A stretch of 64,000 bases of DNA from Flavobacterium yafengii (GCF_030010375.1 NZ_JASCRY010000006.1:62001-126000), one strand, 5' to 3'; numbered from the stretch's first letter, positions 23,578 through 33,388 are shown. Program-made: numbers and translations. Notes: generated by a model from the letters alone, not told the origin.

Positions 23578-26430
23578 TTATTTACTCAAATACATTTTTC
23601 TTCTAGAATACAATTCGTAGAATTGATCGTCTTTCAAGTCGTCAATAAACAAGATGCTTTCTCCTGTTGATTTCATTTCTGGTCCTAATGCTTTGTTCAC
23701 ATTATGGAATTTGCTAAAAGAGAAAACCGGTTGCTTGATAGCATACCCTTTTAATTGTGGGTTAAAAGTAAAGTCGGTTACTTTATTGTGACCTAACATA
23801 ACTTTAGTCGCATAATTTACATAAGGTTCTCCGTACGCTTTTGCAATAAATGGAACCGTACGAGACGCTCTAGGATTGGCTTCAATGATATAAACGATAT
23901 CGTCTTTTATCGCAAACTGAATGTTGATTAAACCAACGGTTCTCAAAGCCAACGCAATATTCTTAGTATGGTCTTTTATTTGTTGCATTACAAATTCGCC
24001 TAAATTAAACGGAGGCAAAGTAGCGTTACTGTCTCCAGAATGCACTCCGCAAGGTTCGATGTGCTCCATAATTCCTATGATGTACACATTCTCGCCATCG
24101 CAAATCGCATCAGCTTCCGCTTCTATCGCACCATCCAAATAATGGTCTAAAAGCAATTTATTTCCAGGAATCGTTTTCAACAAATTGATTACATGTTCTT
24201 CCAATTCTTGTTTGTTGATGACAATTTTCATTCCCTGACCACCCAACACATAAGAAGGACGAATCAATAATGGGAAGTCTAAAGTGTCCGCTAAAGCAGA
24301 AGCTTCATCAGCCGTTTCTGCAATCCCAAATTGTGGGAAAGGAATTTTTAAATCGGTTAAAAGTTCTGAGAAACGGCCTCTGTCTTCGGCTAAATCCAAA
24401 GCATCAAAACTCGTTCCTATAATTTTAATACCGTATTTAGATAGTTTTTCAGCTAATTTTAAGGCAGTTTGACCTCCTAATTGCACGATTACACCTTCTG
24501 GCTTCTCATGTTGAATAATATCGTAAATATGCTCCCAGAAAACTGGTTCGAAATACAATTTATCGGCTGTATCAAAATCAGTCGAAACCGTTTCTGGATT
24601 ACAGTTGATCATGATGGTTTCATAGCCACATTCTTTGGCGGCAAGCACACCGTGAACGCAAGAATAATCAAATTCGATTCCTTGTCCAATTCTATTTGGG
24701 CCTGACCCAAGAACAATTATTTTCTTTTTATCCGTAACAATACTTTCGTTATCAACGTAACGCGTTCCGTCCGCTTTTTCTATTTCGGCTTCAAAAGTCG
24801 AGTAATAGTAAGGCGTTTTCGCTTTGAACTCAGCCGCACACGTATCAACCAGTTTGAATACACGGTTGATGTTCATCGTAGTACGCAACGTATGCACCTG
24901 GCTTTCTAAACATCCTACCATGTGAGCGATTTGTCTGTCGGCAAAACCTTTTTGTTTCGCTTCTAGCAATAATTCTCTCGGCAAAGATTCTACTTTGTAC
25001 GTAGAAATTTCTTTTTCTAATGTATAGAGCTCTTCGTATTGTTTCAAGAACCACATATCGATTTTAGTGATTTCATGAATGCGGCTCAATGGAATTCCCA
25101 TCGCGATAGCATCATAAATCACAAAAACACGATCCCAACTCGCAAAAGTCAGTTTCTCGATAATTTGTTCGTAGTTTTTATATCCTTTTCCGTCAGCTCC
25201 TAAACCATTTCTTTTGATTTCCAATGATTGAGTCGCTTTGTGCAATGCTTCTTGGAACGAACGTCCAATTCCCATTACTTCACCAACGGATTTCATTTGA
25301 AGTCCCAACGTTCTGTCAGCACCTTCGAATTTATCAAAGTTCCAACGAGGAATTTTTACAATCACATAATCCAAAGTTGGTTCGAATAAAGCCGAAGTCG
25401 ATTTGGTGATTTGGTTTTGCAATTCATCTAAGTTGTAACCCAAAGCGAGTTTGGAAGCAATTTTTGCAATAGGATACCCCGTTGCTTTTGATGCCAAAGC
25501 AGAGGAACGAGATACACGAGGATTGATTTCAATCGCTACAATGTCTTCTTTATCGTCAGGCGAAACGGCAAACTGCACGTTACAACCTCCGGCAAAGTTT
25601 CCGATGCTTCTCATCATCAAGATTGCATAATCACGCATTCTTTGAAATGTCGTGTCAGATAATGTCATTGCTGGTGCAACTGTGATGGAATCTCCGGTAT
25701 GAATTCCCATTGGATCCATATTTTCGATAGAACAGATAATCACAACATTATCATTTTTATCTCTCAAAAGTTCCAATTCGTATTCTTTCCAACCCATTAA
25801 AGCTTTATCAATTAAAACTTCGTGAATGGGTGAAGCTTCTAAACCTCTGGTTAAAAGTTCATCAAAATCTTCTTTTTTATAAACAATAGCTGCTCCGGTT
25901 CCACCTAAAGTAAAGGAAGGGCGGATTACTAGTGGGAAACCAAATTCCTGAGCAATTTCTTTTCCTCTAAGATAAGAGGTACATATTTCTGCAGGCGCAG
26001 ATGGAACTCCTATTTTTTTAAGAAGGTTTTTGAACTGCTCTCTGTCTTCGGTAATATTAATGGCGTTTACATCAACCCCGATTAATTTTACTCCAAAATC
26101 TGCCCAAATTCCTTTTTCATCGGCTTCCAGACACAAGTTCAGCGCTGTTTGTCCTCCCATGGTAGGTAAAACAGCATCGATTTGAGGATGTGCTTTAAGG
26201 ATTTCAATAATTGATTTGGTCGTCAATGGCTTCAAATAAACATGATCGGCCATGGTAGGGTCGGTCATAATCGTTGCCGGATTGGAATTTATCAAAATAA
26301 CTTCAATTCCTTCTTCACGAATAGAACGGGCAGATTGAGATCCTGCATAATCAAATTCGCACGCTTGACCAATAACAATAGGACCTGAACCTATTATTAA
26401 AACTGATTTTATAGATGTATCTTTTGGCAT
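23578..26430 (-). CDS. carB: Carbamoyl-phosphate synthase large subunit without allosteric domain
   Basis: A 950-residue CarB that makes carbamoyl phosphate for pyrimidines and arginine. It has both ATP-grasp halves: the N-terminal half starts SVLIIGSGPIVIGQACEFDY and the C-terminal half IIVLGSGPNRIGQGIEFDYS (near residue 560). The chain stops about 25 residues after GPEMKSTGE, so the C-terminal MGS-like domain that in E. coli (1073 residues) binds UMP and ornithine is absent. I believe the short form is usual in flavobacteria. carA is not adjacent. The gene ends at a convergent terminator. Confidence 0.95.
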   Translation of the reverse strand: MPKDTSIKSVLIIGSGPIVIGQACEFDYAGSQSARSIREEGIEVILINSNPATIMTDPTMADHVYLKPLTTKSIIEILKAHPQIDAVLPTMGGQTALNLCLEADEKGIWADFGVKLIGVDVNAINITEDREQFKNLLKKIGVPSAPAEICTSYLRGKEIAQEFGFPLVIRPSFTLGGTGAAIVYKKEDFDELLTRGLEASPIHEVLIDKALMGWKEYELELLRDKNDNVVIICSIENMDPMGIHTGDSITVAPAMTLSDTTFQRMRDYAILMMRSIGNFAGGCNVQFAVSPDDKEDIVAIEINPRVSRSSALASKATGYPIAKIASKLALGYNLDELQNQITKSTSALFEPTLDYVIVKIPRWNFDKFEGADRTLGLQMKSVGEVMGIGRSFQEALHKATQSLEIKRNGLGADGKGYKNYEQIIEKLTFASWDRVFVIYDAIAMGIPLSRIHEITKIDMWFLKQYEELYTLEKEISTYKVESLPRELLLEAKQKGFADRQIAHMVGCLESQVHTLRTTMNINRVFKLVDTCAAEFKAKTPYYYSTFEAEIEKADGTRYVDNESIVTDKKKIIVLGSGPNRIGQGIEFDYSCVHGVLAAKECGYETIMINCNPETVSTDFDTADKLYFEPVFWEHIYDIIQHEKPEGVIVQLGGQTALKLAEKLSKYGIKIIGTSFDALDLAEDRGRFSELLTDLKIPFPQFGIAETADEASALADTLDFPLLIRPSYVLGGQGMKIVINKQELEEHVINLLKTIPGNKLLLDHYLDGAIEAEADAICDGENVYIIGIMEHIEPCGVHSGDSNATLPPFNLGEFVMQQIKDHTKNIALALRTVGLINIQFAIKDDIVYIIEANPRASRTVPFIAKAYGEPYVNYATKVMLGHNKVTDFTFNPQLKGYAIKQPVFSFSKFHNVNKALGPEMKSTGESILFIDDLKDDQFYELYSRRKMYLSK

Positions 26431-26587
26431 TGTATGGTATTATTGTGTTGTGTAGTTGTTGTTTTCAAAAGATTAAAGTTACTGAACTCAAACCCTTTAC
26501 CTGTAAATCTTAAACTTTTTTTAACGAATAGGTATAAAAAAAGGCGATACTAAAAAAAGTAACGCCTTATTTATGTTTATACAAACA

Positions 26588-26749
26588 TTATTTTTTGTGT
26601 CTTGGTTCGCAAGAAACAGTCAATTTATGTCTTCCTTTAGCTCTTCTACGCGCAAGAACTTTTCTTCCATTAGCAGAAGCCATTCTGTCCATAAATCCGT
26701 GCTTATTTCTTCTTTTTCTTTTCGATGGTTGAAACGTTCTTTTGCTCAT
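26588..26749 (-). CDS. rpmH: 50S ribosomal protein L34
   Basis: A 53-residue, highly basic ribosomal protein: [18 protein letters not shown], then the conserved [27 protein letters not shown]. It has all family signatures and full length for this phylum. The promoter at 26820-26849 lies about 70 bases upstream. The gene stands alone between carB and a DUF2892-like gene; dnaA or rnpA are not beside it here. Confidence 0.97.
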   Translation of the reverse strand: MSKRTFQPSKRKRRNKHGFMDRMASANGRKVLARRRAKGRHKLTVSCEPRHKK

Positions 26750-26819
26750 TGCTTTGTATCTTTAAAATCTTATTTATATGTCTTCCTATTTCGAATAACT
26801 GTTATTCTAAAACCGAGTG

Positions 26820-26849
26820 CAAATATACAAAGACTTTTTTTTCTTGCAA
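26820..26849 (-). promoter_or_regulatory. rpmH promoter
   Basis: Reverse strand: TTG (complement of CAA at 26847-26849), exactly 19 bases, then TATATTTG (complement of 26820-26827). This is a textbook Bacteroidota promoter, expected for a highly expressed ribosomal gene. Confidence 0.8.
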
Positions 26850-26912
26850 GTAGTTTTGTAAAAATATTTTCAATTCATTTTACTATATTTGTGATCTTAA
26901 AATAATCACACT

Positions 26913-27428
26913 ATGTTTCACAGAAATATTAAACTTATTATCGCCGGACTTATTATAGCTACAGGCGTTTGGCAATTTACAGAAGGAAATATCGGTAACG
27001 GAATATTCCTTATATTATTGAGTGCAATTCCTATTTTTCTTTACTTCAAAAACGAATTCATCTTACTTGCTTTCTTAAAACTAAGAAAACAGGATTTTGA
27101 GGGTGCTAAAAAATGGCTGGCTTACATCAAAACTCCCGAAACAGCTTTGGTGCAAAAACAACAGGGATATTTTAATTACCTTCACGGAATCATGCTTTCG
27201 CAAACCAATATCAATCAAGCAGAGAAATTTTTCAAAAAAGCGATTGAACTAGGATTATCAATGGATATGGATTTGGCTGTAGCCAAATTAAATTTAGCCG
27301 GAGTAGCCATGACCCGCAGAAGAAAATTAGAAGCTACTACACTATTGAATGAAGCAAAAAAATTAGACAAACAGAATATGTTGAAAGATCAGATTGTCAT
27401 GATGAAAGAACAAATGAAGAAAATATAA
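26913..27428 (+). CDS. Membrane protein with TPR-like tail
   Basis: A 171-residue protein. Residues 5-47 form two short membrane helices with the IKLIIAGLIIATGVWQF and GIFLILLSAIPIFLYF segments, like DUF2892 proteins. Residues 58-165 look like three to four TPR helix pairs (DFEGAKKWLAYIK, INQAEKFFKKAIELG, KLEATTLLNEAKKLD). It probably acts as a small membrane-bound protein-protein scaffold; no partner is evident. A promoter box TATATTTG lies at 26884-26891, 22 bases before the ATG. Confidence 0.75.
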   Translation: MFHRNIKLIIAGLIIATGVWQFTEGNIGNGIFLILLSAIPIFLYFKNEFILLAFLKLRKQDFEGAKKWLAYIKTPETALVQKQQGYFNYLHGIMLSQTNINQAEKFFKKAIELGLSMDMDLAVAKLNLAGVAMTRRRKLEATTLLNEAKKLDKQNMLKDQIVMMKEQMKKI

Positions 27429-27445
27429 TTTTTTTATAATTATCG

Positions 27446-27482
27446 AAAAAGGGTCAAATGATACACATTTCACCCTTTTTTC
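27446..27482. terminator. Hairpin terminator between converging genes
   Basis: AAAAAGGGT-C-AAATG, loop ATACA, CATTT-C-ACCCTTTTT: a 14-bp stem with one internal C:C mismatch and A/T runs on both sides. Confidence 0.75.
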
Positions 27483-27557
27483 AGTTTATGCCTATAAGTC
27501 AAATATTTATAACTCCACTTATATTTTCTTAAATGCCTTAATGGTTAAAAAAAACAG

Positions 27558-28451
27558 TTAATACCCTTTTAACGGAATTTCGATTTGATATTTTTTACCG
27601 GTATCATTTATTAATTTTGTTTCTCTGAGCCAAGGATTGTGAATTTTTAAAATCTTATAGTTAATCCCTTGCCCTTTTGCAAAATCAGCCAAATCCGTAA
27701 TCGAACTGTCAATTTCTATTTTTCGCGTTGGCAAGTTTCCATATAAATCTTCGGGAGCAATGGTAAATCCATATTTTACTGGATTCTCCATAATTTCTTT
27801 CAAAGCTAAAATTCTAAAAACATAGCGAAACGTTTCTTCCGTAAGCAACAAATCATAGTAATTAGTCACTTTTTGAATGTCAATTTGCTTGTTAACACCC
27901 GTCATTCCTCCGTTATAAGAAGCTGCCGCCAAAGTCCAGCTTCCAAATTTTCCTTTGGCACTCAACAAATAACTGCAGGCCGCTTGAGTTGATTTTTCTA
28001 AATCATAGCGCTGATCCACATTTTCATTGACCTCCATTCCGCGCTCTTTTGCCGTATCTGGCATAAATTGCCAAATTCCTCTTGCTCCTGCTGGTGAAAC
28101 CACATTTACTAATCCACTTTCAATAACTGCCAAATATTTAAAATCATCCGGAATACCGTTCTTTTTTAAAATAGGCTCAATCACCGGAAAAGCACGATTT
28201 GCTCTTTTTATAGCCAAAATAGTAGACGCATGCAGATTTACATTTACCAGCAATTCTCTGTCCAAACGCTCTTTTACATCCGATATTTTCAAAGGCGTTT
28301 CTTCGCCTGCAAAATCTAGTTTCACAGGAAAATTAGTCGTAATTTGTTTTGTCACCTCTTTTTCTTCTGTCGGATTTTTAGCAGCAAAAACAAATACACC
28401 GCTCGCAAAAATCACGGTAAGGATTATGGCAACTTTATTAATCAATTTCAT
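27558..28451 (-). CDS. Lytic transglycosylase (SLT-domain protein)
   Basis: A 297-residue murein lytic transglycosylase that cleaves peptidoglycan glycan chains to anhydromuropeptides. An N-terminal hydrophobic segment (about 7-24) serves as signal or anchor. The SLT domain has catalytic Glu111 in AVIESGL, then SPAGARGIWQFMPDTA and ASYNGG near residue 180. A LysM motif is not clear, although the C-terminal 60 residues (TDLADFAKGQGINYKILKIH) look like a LysM-like fold. It is separate from the alpha/beta hydrolase upstream by 41 bases. Confidence 0.9.
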   Translation of the reverse strand: MKLINKVAIILTVIFASGVFVFAAKNPTEEKEVTKQITTNFPVKLDFAGEETPLKISDVKERLDRELLVNVNLHASTILAIKRANRAFPVIEPILKKNGIPDDFKYLAVIESGLVNVVSPAGARGIWQFMPDTAKERGMEVNENVDQRYDLEKSTQAACSYLLSAKGKFGSWTLAAASYNGGMTGVNKQIDIQKVTNYYDLLLTEETFRYVFRILALKEIMENPVKYGFTIAPEDLYGNLPTRKIEIDSSITDLADFAKGQGINYKILKIHNPWLRETKLINDTGKKYQIEIPLKGY

Positions 28452-28492
28452 CTTTTCTTTTTTATGCCTTTCATAGCGTTATAAAAGTGCGT

Positions 28493-29161
28493 TTACTTCT
28501 TTTCTGTTTCCAATATAATAGAAGGCAAATTTTCATTCAACCATTTGTACTTGTTCAAAATCATAATGTGCGTCCCTCCTTTTACAACGATACAATTCTT
28601 GATATATTTGATTGGAAAAACATCATCAGCATCTCCGTGAATGTGAATTACGTTTTCATCAATAAGGGTTCTATCCCATAAAATCACTTGTTCCACTGCC
28701 CAATTCAAATAACGAATATCCCGAACCGAGAGAAATTTCTCGTAAAGTTTAAGCCTTTGATTTACTTTTTCGCCAAAGGAAAACTTAGCCAGGCTTTCAA
28801 TATTTGCAAATAAACTCATCGGAATCAGTTTATACGCTTTAGTAGTTTTAGCAATTTTTAATCTTCTAGGAAATTCAGCATTACATCGTACACTGGAAAT
28901 AATAATAACTTTGCGTGCCGCCACATATTTTGCCATTTCCTGTACCAAAATACCTCCAAACGAAACGCCAATCAAAACCGGATTCTCATGTTTTATTTTT
29001 TCCGTTATCCGCTTGGCATAATGAGTCAAAGATTCATTGTCCAACGGAATTTCCCACTCTAATAAATAGATTTCAAACTCGTCTTCAGGAAGTACAATAC
29101 GCTCAAAAATAGCAGCACTTGACGCTAAACCAGGCATTAGATATACGGGAATTTTACTCAT
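28493..29161 (-). CDS. Alpha/beta hydrolase
   Basis: A 222-residue alpha/beta hydrolase with the nucleophile motif GVSFGG (Ser), a likely acid in HIHGDADDVFP and His in VKGGTHIMIL. I chose the ATG at 29161, which starts MSKIPVYLMPGLASSA, the first strand and oxyanion-hole segment. An upstream ATG at 29248 would add 29 basic residues that do not fit the fold. It could be co-transcribed with the lytic transglycosylase 41 bases downstream. Substrate unknown. Confidence 0.82.
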   Translation of the reverse strand: MSKIPVYLMPGLASSAAIFERIVLPEDEFEIYLLEWEIPLDNESLTHYAKRITEKIKHENPVLIGVSFGGILVQEMAKYVAARKVIIISSVRCNAEFPRRLKIAKTTKAYKLIPMSLFANIESLAKFSFGEKVNQRLKLYEKFLSVRDIRYLNWAVEQVILWDRTLIDENVIHIHGDADDVFPIKYIKNCIVVKGGTHIMILNKYKWLNENLPSIILETEKK

Positions 29162-29274
29162 AATTGTTTTAACGATTTTATAACACCATTCCGCTTTTTT
29201 ATGGCGAATTTTGTATAAAATTAATTTTTTTATCCAAACCCTATTCACTTTTTACTTTATATTATCAATAATTT

Positions 29275-29991
29275 ATGACAACACAACTATTTGAATCAAA
29301 TACAAGAGGCAAGGCCGATTTTGGATGGCTTAAAGCCAATTTCTCATTTTCTTTCGGAAATTATTTCAATCCAGAACGCGTACAATTTGGAATGTTACGC
29401 GTTTTAAATGACGATACCATTGCGGGCGGAACAGGTTTTGGCACACATGGACACGCCAATATGGAAATCATCACTATTCCTCTCGAAGGTGGACTAAAAC
29501 ATCGTGACAGCATGGGAAATGAAGGTATAATTGGTTTTGGAGAAGTACAAGTAATGAGTGCCGGTTCTGGAGTGGAACATTCTGAAATGAATGCCAGCCA
29601 AAAAGACGAAGCAAAAACACTGCAGCTATGGGTTTTTCCTGACACCGAAAACGTTACTCCAAGATATGACCAGAAATCATTTGATATTGAAAATCAAATC
29701 AATACCTTTGTAAACATCGTTTCGCCAAATGATAAAAATGACGGAAATGCACTTTGGGTTTACCAAAAAACCTATTTTCATTTAGGCATTTTCGACAGCA
29801 ATACCACCACTAGATATGAGGTTAAAATCCCCAAAAATGGTGTTTACTTATTTTTGATTGAAGGTGAAATAGAAGTGAATAATCAAATTTTGAAGGCAAG
29901 AGATGCCATGGGAATAACCGATTTTGATCAATTCGAAATTAAAATCAGTACCAAATCAAAAATATTATTGGTAGAAGTGCCAATGAATTAA
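29275..29991 (+). CDS. Pirin family protein
   Basis: A 238-residue pirin-type bicupin (YhaK/quercetinase-like). The first cupin has FGTHGHANMEIITIPLEGGL with metal-binding His residues, then HRDSMGNEGIIGFGEVQVMSAGSGVEHSE (quoted here: GVEHSEMN) with the second His and Glu. Bacterial pirins can act as quercetin dioxygenases or regulators; the role here is unknown. The next small gene starts 11 bases downstream, so the two probably form a unit. Confidence 0.9.
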   Translation: MTTQLFESNTRGKADFGWLKANFSFSFGNYFNPERVQFGMLRVLNDDTIAGGTGFGTHGHANMEIITIPLEGGLKHRDSMGNEGIIGFGEVQVMSAGSGVEHSEMNASQKDEAKTLQLWVFPDTENVTPRYDQKSFDIENQINTFVNIVSPNDKNDGNALWVYQKTYFHLGIFDSNTTTRYEVKIPKNGVYLFLIEGEIEVNNQILKARDAMGITDFDQFEIKISTKSKILLVEVPMN

Positions 29992-30002
29992 AGTCAATTA
30001 AT

Positions 30003-30305
30003 ATGAATACAGCAATCACTATGGAAATCAAAGACAATACTTTCTCAAGACAATTTGAAACCGTAGTGAAAGAAGGATTGGTTTCTGTTGAATATTCCTT
30101 TCAGGAGAAAAAAATATTTTTGACAAAAATCAATATACCCGAATCATTTGATGATGAAGAATTTATTTCTAATTTCCTAAAAAATATTATGGAAATTGCG
30201 ATTGAACGAAAATTAAAAGTTGTTCCTATTCTTCCAAAAATAGTAGTATTTTTCAAAAAAAATCCTATTTACAAAGAACTGCTTCCTCCCGGAATACGAT
30301 TATAA
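30003..30305 (+). CDS. GNAT (YjdJ-type) N-acetyltransferase
   Basis: A 100-residue minimal acetyltransferase-like protein of the YjdJ/GCN5-related family. It keeps short strands (VSVEYSFQEKKIFLTKINIP) and the helix EEFISNFLKNIMEIAIERKLKVVP-like segment (quoted here: FISNFLKNIMEIA) followed by LPKIVVFFKKNPIYKELL. It is likely co-transcribed with the pirin gene. The substrate is unknown. A strong terminator follows directly. Confidence 0.8.
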   Translation: MNTAITMEIKDNTFSRQFETVVKEGLVSVEYSFQEKKIFLTKINIPESFDDEEFISNFLKNIMEIAIERKLKVVPILPKIVVFFKKNPIYKELLPPGIRL

Positions 30306-30342
30306 AAAAAAGGCTTTGTCATTACCAACAAAGCCTTTTTTA
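30306..30342. terminator. Bidirectional hairpin terminator
   Basis: AAAAAGGCTTTGT, loop of 8, ACAAAGCCTTTTT: a perfect 13-bp stem between the rightward acetyltransferase gene and the leftward gene ending at 30367. Confidence 0.9.
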
Positions 30343-30366
30343 TTTATTAAAAACTCAAAACCTGAA

Positions 30367-31530
30367 TTAATTTCTATCCTTACCACGAGAAGGGTTATTG
30401 GTTCTTTCCGGCACTGTTTTTTCCATAGGTCTTCTTGATGGAGCTGAACGAGTTCCTTCGTTTTGTTGCCGATTCGTTGGCGCATTGGATCTGGCAGGAC
30501 GAGCTGTTTCAGGATTGTCTTGACGGCTTCTTGGAGCCGGTTGACGATTTGTTGGCGATGCAGGCCGAACAGGACGCGCTGATGAAGGGCTTTGTTGACG
30601 ATTTTCTTCTACATTTTGACGTCTTGTAGGTCTCATGGGCTGATCCGAACGGGAGGTTCGAGGATTTACAGAACGATCTCCTCGCATTTGTTCTCGAGTT
30701 CTGGGAAGAACCGTTCCTTCCGGTCTTGTAAAAGCTCTTCCTTGATACGTATCTCTATAAACATTATTCACACGGTTTCTCCTTACTACCGGAGAGCTGT
30801 TCCTTCTGGAATAATAATAGGAATACGCAAGCGGATATCGTACATATCCAACTCTGCGATAAAAATCATTTCTATAATAATGACGGTGGTAATCCCAATA
30901 ATTATAGTAATAAATGGGAGTCCATGCACGCCAATAAGAAGGATAATAACCCCAACGCCACGGAGATATATAAACTACAAATGAAGGAGAAAATAAATTG
31001 ATTATTATTGGCCAATTGTTAACATATAAAACTCCATTCCAATAATTACCAGTGTACGCTCTTTCATAACCTAAATAGCCTGGATTTGGCGTATATCCAT
31101 CTCCTGCTGAAGGTTCCAGAATATAATCTTCACCATACAATTCTTCATCGCCTATAATTTGAATAACAACCTTCCCATATCTATTTTTATTGACTTCTAT
31201 AACAGCCACATCCTGATATTCAATTCTATTTACCGCTACGCGAAGGACTATTGAATAAGAATCGCCTTCTCTACGACTAACTACCTGAATATAATCGACA
31301 TAGCCATCATTATTCAAATCAAGATTATTAATATTGGTATCTTTATCATTAATTGCTCTTTCAAATTCTTCTAAAGTTTTTGATTTTTGAAAAATATCTA
31401 ATACTGCATAAAGATTAAGGTTATCACCCGGCATATCCAAAGCTACCGGTCTGTTATCTATTTGTGAAAACAGAGGCACACTAAACAGCGTAGTAGCTAA
31501 AAAGACTAAGGATAAAATTAATTTTTTCAT
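30367..31530 (-). CDS. Exported Tyr/Arg-rich protein, unknown function
   Basis: A 387-residue secreted protein. Signal peptide residues 1-22 (MKKLILSLVFLATTLFSVPLF). A folded domain at about 25-150 contains a calcium-loop-like DLNNDGYVDYIQVV. Residues 190-245 are rich in Tyr, Trp and Arg with many YYxYxxY patterns, and the last 120 residues are a disordered Arg/Pro/Ser/Gln tail. Tyr/Arg low-complexity tails are common in cell-envelope proteins of this phylum. I recognise no enzymatic motif. Confidence 0.75.
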   Translation of the reverse strand: MKKLILSLVFLATTLFSVPLFSQIDNRPVALDMPGDNLNLYAVLDIFQKSKTLEEFERAINDKDTNINNLDLNNDGYVDYIQVVSRREGDSYSIVLRVAVNRIEYQDVAVIEVNKNRYGKVVIQIIGDEELYGEDYILEPSAGDGYTPNPGYLGYERAYTGNYWNGVLYVNNWPIIINLFSPSFVVYISPWRWGYYPSYWRAWTPIYYYNYWDYHRHYYRNDFYRRVGYVRYPLAYSYYYSRRNSSPVVRRNRVNNVYRDTYQGRAFTRPEGTVLPRTREQMRGDRSVNPRTSRSDQPMRPTRRQNVEENRQQSPSSARPVRPASPTNRQPAPRSRQDNPETARPARSNAPTNRQQNEGTRSAPSRRPMEKTVPERTNNPSRGKDRN

Positions 31531-31695
31531 GACTAAAAATTTTATACATTGAAATTCAATTACTACACAAGGTACGAAAAATTTAAAATTAAATACTTAA
31601 TAACAAACACTTTAACCTTTTTTACATAAAAAATTACATTCAAAAATCTCTATCGTTTTACTGCAAAAAAACTGCTCAAAAATTGACTTAAATAA

Positions 31696-31724
31696 AAACG
31701 GCATGCGTTATCCGCATGCCATTT
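31696..31724 (-). terminator. Terminator of the ABC-F gene
   Basis: GGCATGCG, loop TTATC, CGCATGCC, perfect 8-bp stem at 31700-31720 with T-rich sequence following on the reverse strand. It lies 30 bases past the ABC-F stop. Confidence 0.8.
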
Positions 31725-31753
31725 TAGTATTTATAAACTGTTCTTACCAAAGA

Positions 31754-33388
31754 CTATTTTTCTATCTCTCGCATACTGTCCATTTTTTTATTTGCCAAGA
31801 AACCGGTAATATCTTCAAAATGTTCTACTACTCTTTTGTTTCCAAATTCGAAAACTTTAGTTGCCAATCCATCCAAGAAATCCCTGTCGTGAGAAACCAA
31901 GATTAATGTTCCGTCAAAGTCACGCAATGCATCTTTGATAATATCTTTGGTTTTCATATCCAAGTGATTCGAAGGCTCATCCAGAATCAATAAATTCACT
32001 GGTTCCAACAATAATTTAATCATTGCCAAACGCGTTTTTTCACCACCGGAAAGCACTTTCACTTTTTTGGTCACATCATCACCCTGAAACATGAAAGCCC
32101 CTAAAATATCTTTAATTTTAGTTCGAACATCACCCACGGCAATATCATCAATAGTTTCAAAAATAGTAGCATTTTCGTCTAATAAAGAGGCTTGATTTTG
32201 TGCAAAATAACCAATTTGTGCATTATGACCAATCTCTAAACTTCCACCATTTATTTCGATTTCTTTCATAATGGCTTTGATCATCGTCGATTTTCCTTCC
32301 CCATTTTTCCCTACGAAAGCTACTTTTTCTCCTCTTTCGATAACCATATTTGCATTCGAAAAAACCACATGATCGCCATATGATTTTGACAAATCCTTTA
32401 CAATTACCGGATATTGTCCGGAACGTGCGGCAGGTGGAAATTTTAGTTTCAAAGCCGAAGTATCCACCTCGTCAACCTGAACAATAACCAGCTTCTCTAA
32501 CATCTTAACACGAGACTGAACAGCATCCGTTTTAGAAAACGTCCCTTTAAAACGATCGATAAAAGTTCTATTATCAGCAATCATGCGTTGTTGCTCGTCA
32601 TAGGCTTTTTGCTGATGCACACGTCTGTCTTTTCTGAGTTCCAAATAATGAGAATATTTGGCTTTATAATCATAAATACGTCCCATTGTAACTTCGATGG
32701 TACGATTCGTAATATTATCTACAAAAGCCCTGTCGTGAGAAATTACCACAACAGCTTTGGCTGAATTAATCAAGAAATCCTCTAACCATTGAATACTTTC
32801 AATATCCATGTGGTTGGTAGGCTCATCCAGTAAAATTAAGTCTGGTTTTTGCAAAAGGATTTTGGCAAGTTCGATTCGCATTCTCCATCCACCGGAAAAC
32901 TCCGAAGTCTGACGGCTAAAATCTTCACGTACAAATCCCAAACCGATTAGGATTTTCTCTACTTCAGCTTCATAATTTATTTCTTCAATAGCATAAAATT
33001 TCTCGCTTAAGTCCGAAACTCTTTCGATTAATTTCATGTACGCATCACTTTCGTAATCAGTACGAATGGTTAGTTGCTCATTGATTTCATCGATTTCTGC
33101 TTTCATTGCAAAAACTTCTCCAAAAGCTTTCGAAGTTTCTTCCATCACCGTCGCACCATCTGTAGTCAATAAATGCTGAGGCAAATAGGCCACAACAGCA
33201 TCTTTTGGTGCCGAAATATTACCTGTTGAAGGTTTGCTTTGACCTGCAATAATTTTAAGCAGCGTCGATTTTCCTGCTCCATTTTTACCCATTAGGGCAA
33301 TTTTATCATTTTCATTTATAGCAAAAGAAACATCACTAAAAAGTGTCGTGCCACCAAACTGCACAGAAATATCGTTAACTGTAATCAT
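31754..33388 (-). CDS. ABC-F family ribosome-associated ATPase
   Basis: A 544-residue soluble protein with two ABC ATPase domains and no membrane segments. Walker A motifs are GKNGAGKST (near residue 37) and GKNGEGKST (near 363). Signature motifs are FSGGWRMR and LSGGEKTR, and Walker B motifs are LILLDEPTNHMD and LLILDEPSNHLD. The linker of about 80 residues between domains carries basic helices. Its length is close to YbiT/EttA. Members act on the ribosomal E site and influence translation or antibiotic sensitivity. Substrate-specific resistance cannot be inferred. Confidence 0.92.
   Translation of the reverse strand: MITVNDISVQFGGTTLFSDVSFAINENDKIALMGKNGAGKSTLLKIIAGQSKPSTGNISAPKDAVVAYLPQHLLTTDGATVMEETSKAFGEVFAMKAEIDEINEQLTIRTDYESDAYMKLIERVSDLSEKFYAIEEINYEAEVEKILIGLGFVREDFSRQTSEFSGGWRMRIELAKILLQKPDLILLDEPTNHMDIESIQWLEDFLINSAKAVVVISHDRAFVDNITNRTIEVTMGRIYDYKAKYSHYLELRKDRRVHQQKAYDEQQRMIADNRTFIDRFKGTFSKTDAVQSRVKMLEKLVIVQVDEVDTSALKLKFPPAARSGQYPVIVKDLSKSYGDHVVFSNANMVIERGEKVAFVGKNGEGKSTMIKAIMKEIEINGGSLEIGHNAQIGYFAQNQASLLDENATIFETIDDIAVGDVRTKIKDILGAFMFQGDDVTKKVKVLSGGEKTRLAMIKLLLEPVNLLILDEPSNHLDMKTKDIIKDALRDFDGTLILVSHDRDFLDGLATKVFEFGNKRVVEHFEDITGFLANKKMDSMREIEK

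Noticed and set aside
29162..29248. Upstream start of the alpha/beta hydrolase
   Set aside because: The extra 29 residues are basic and unlike the fold; MSKIPVYLMPGL is the natural first strand.
30435..30984. Open frames opposite the Tyr/Arg-rich gene
   Set aside because: These are antisense shadows of a low-complexity coding sequence, with no start context or family match.
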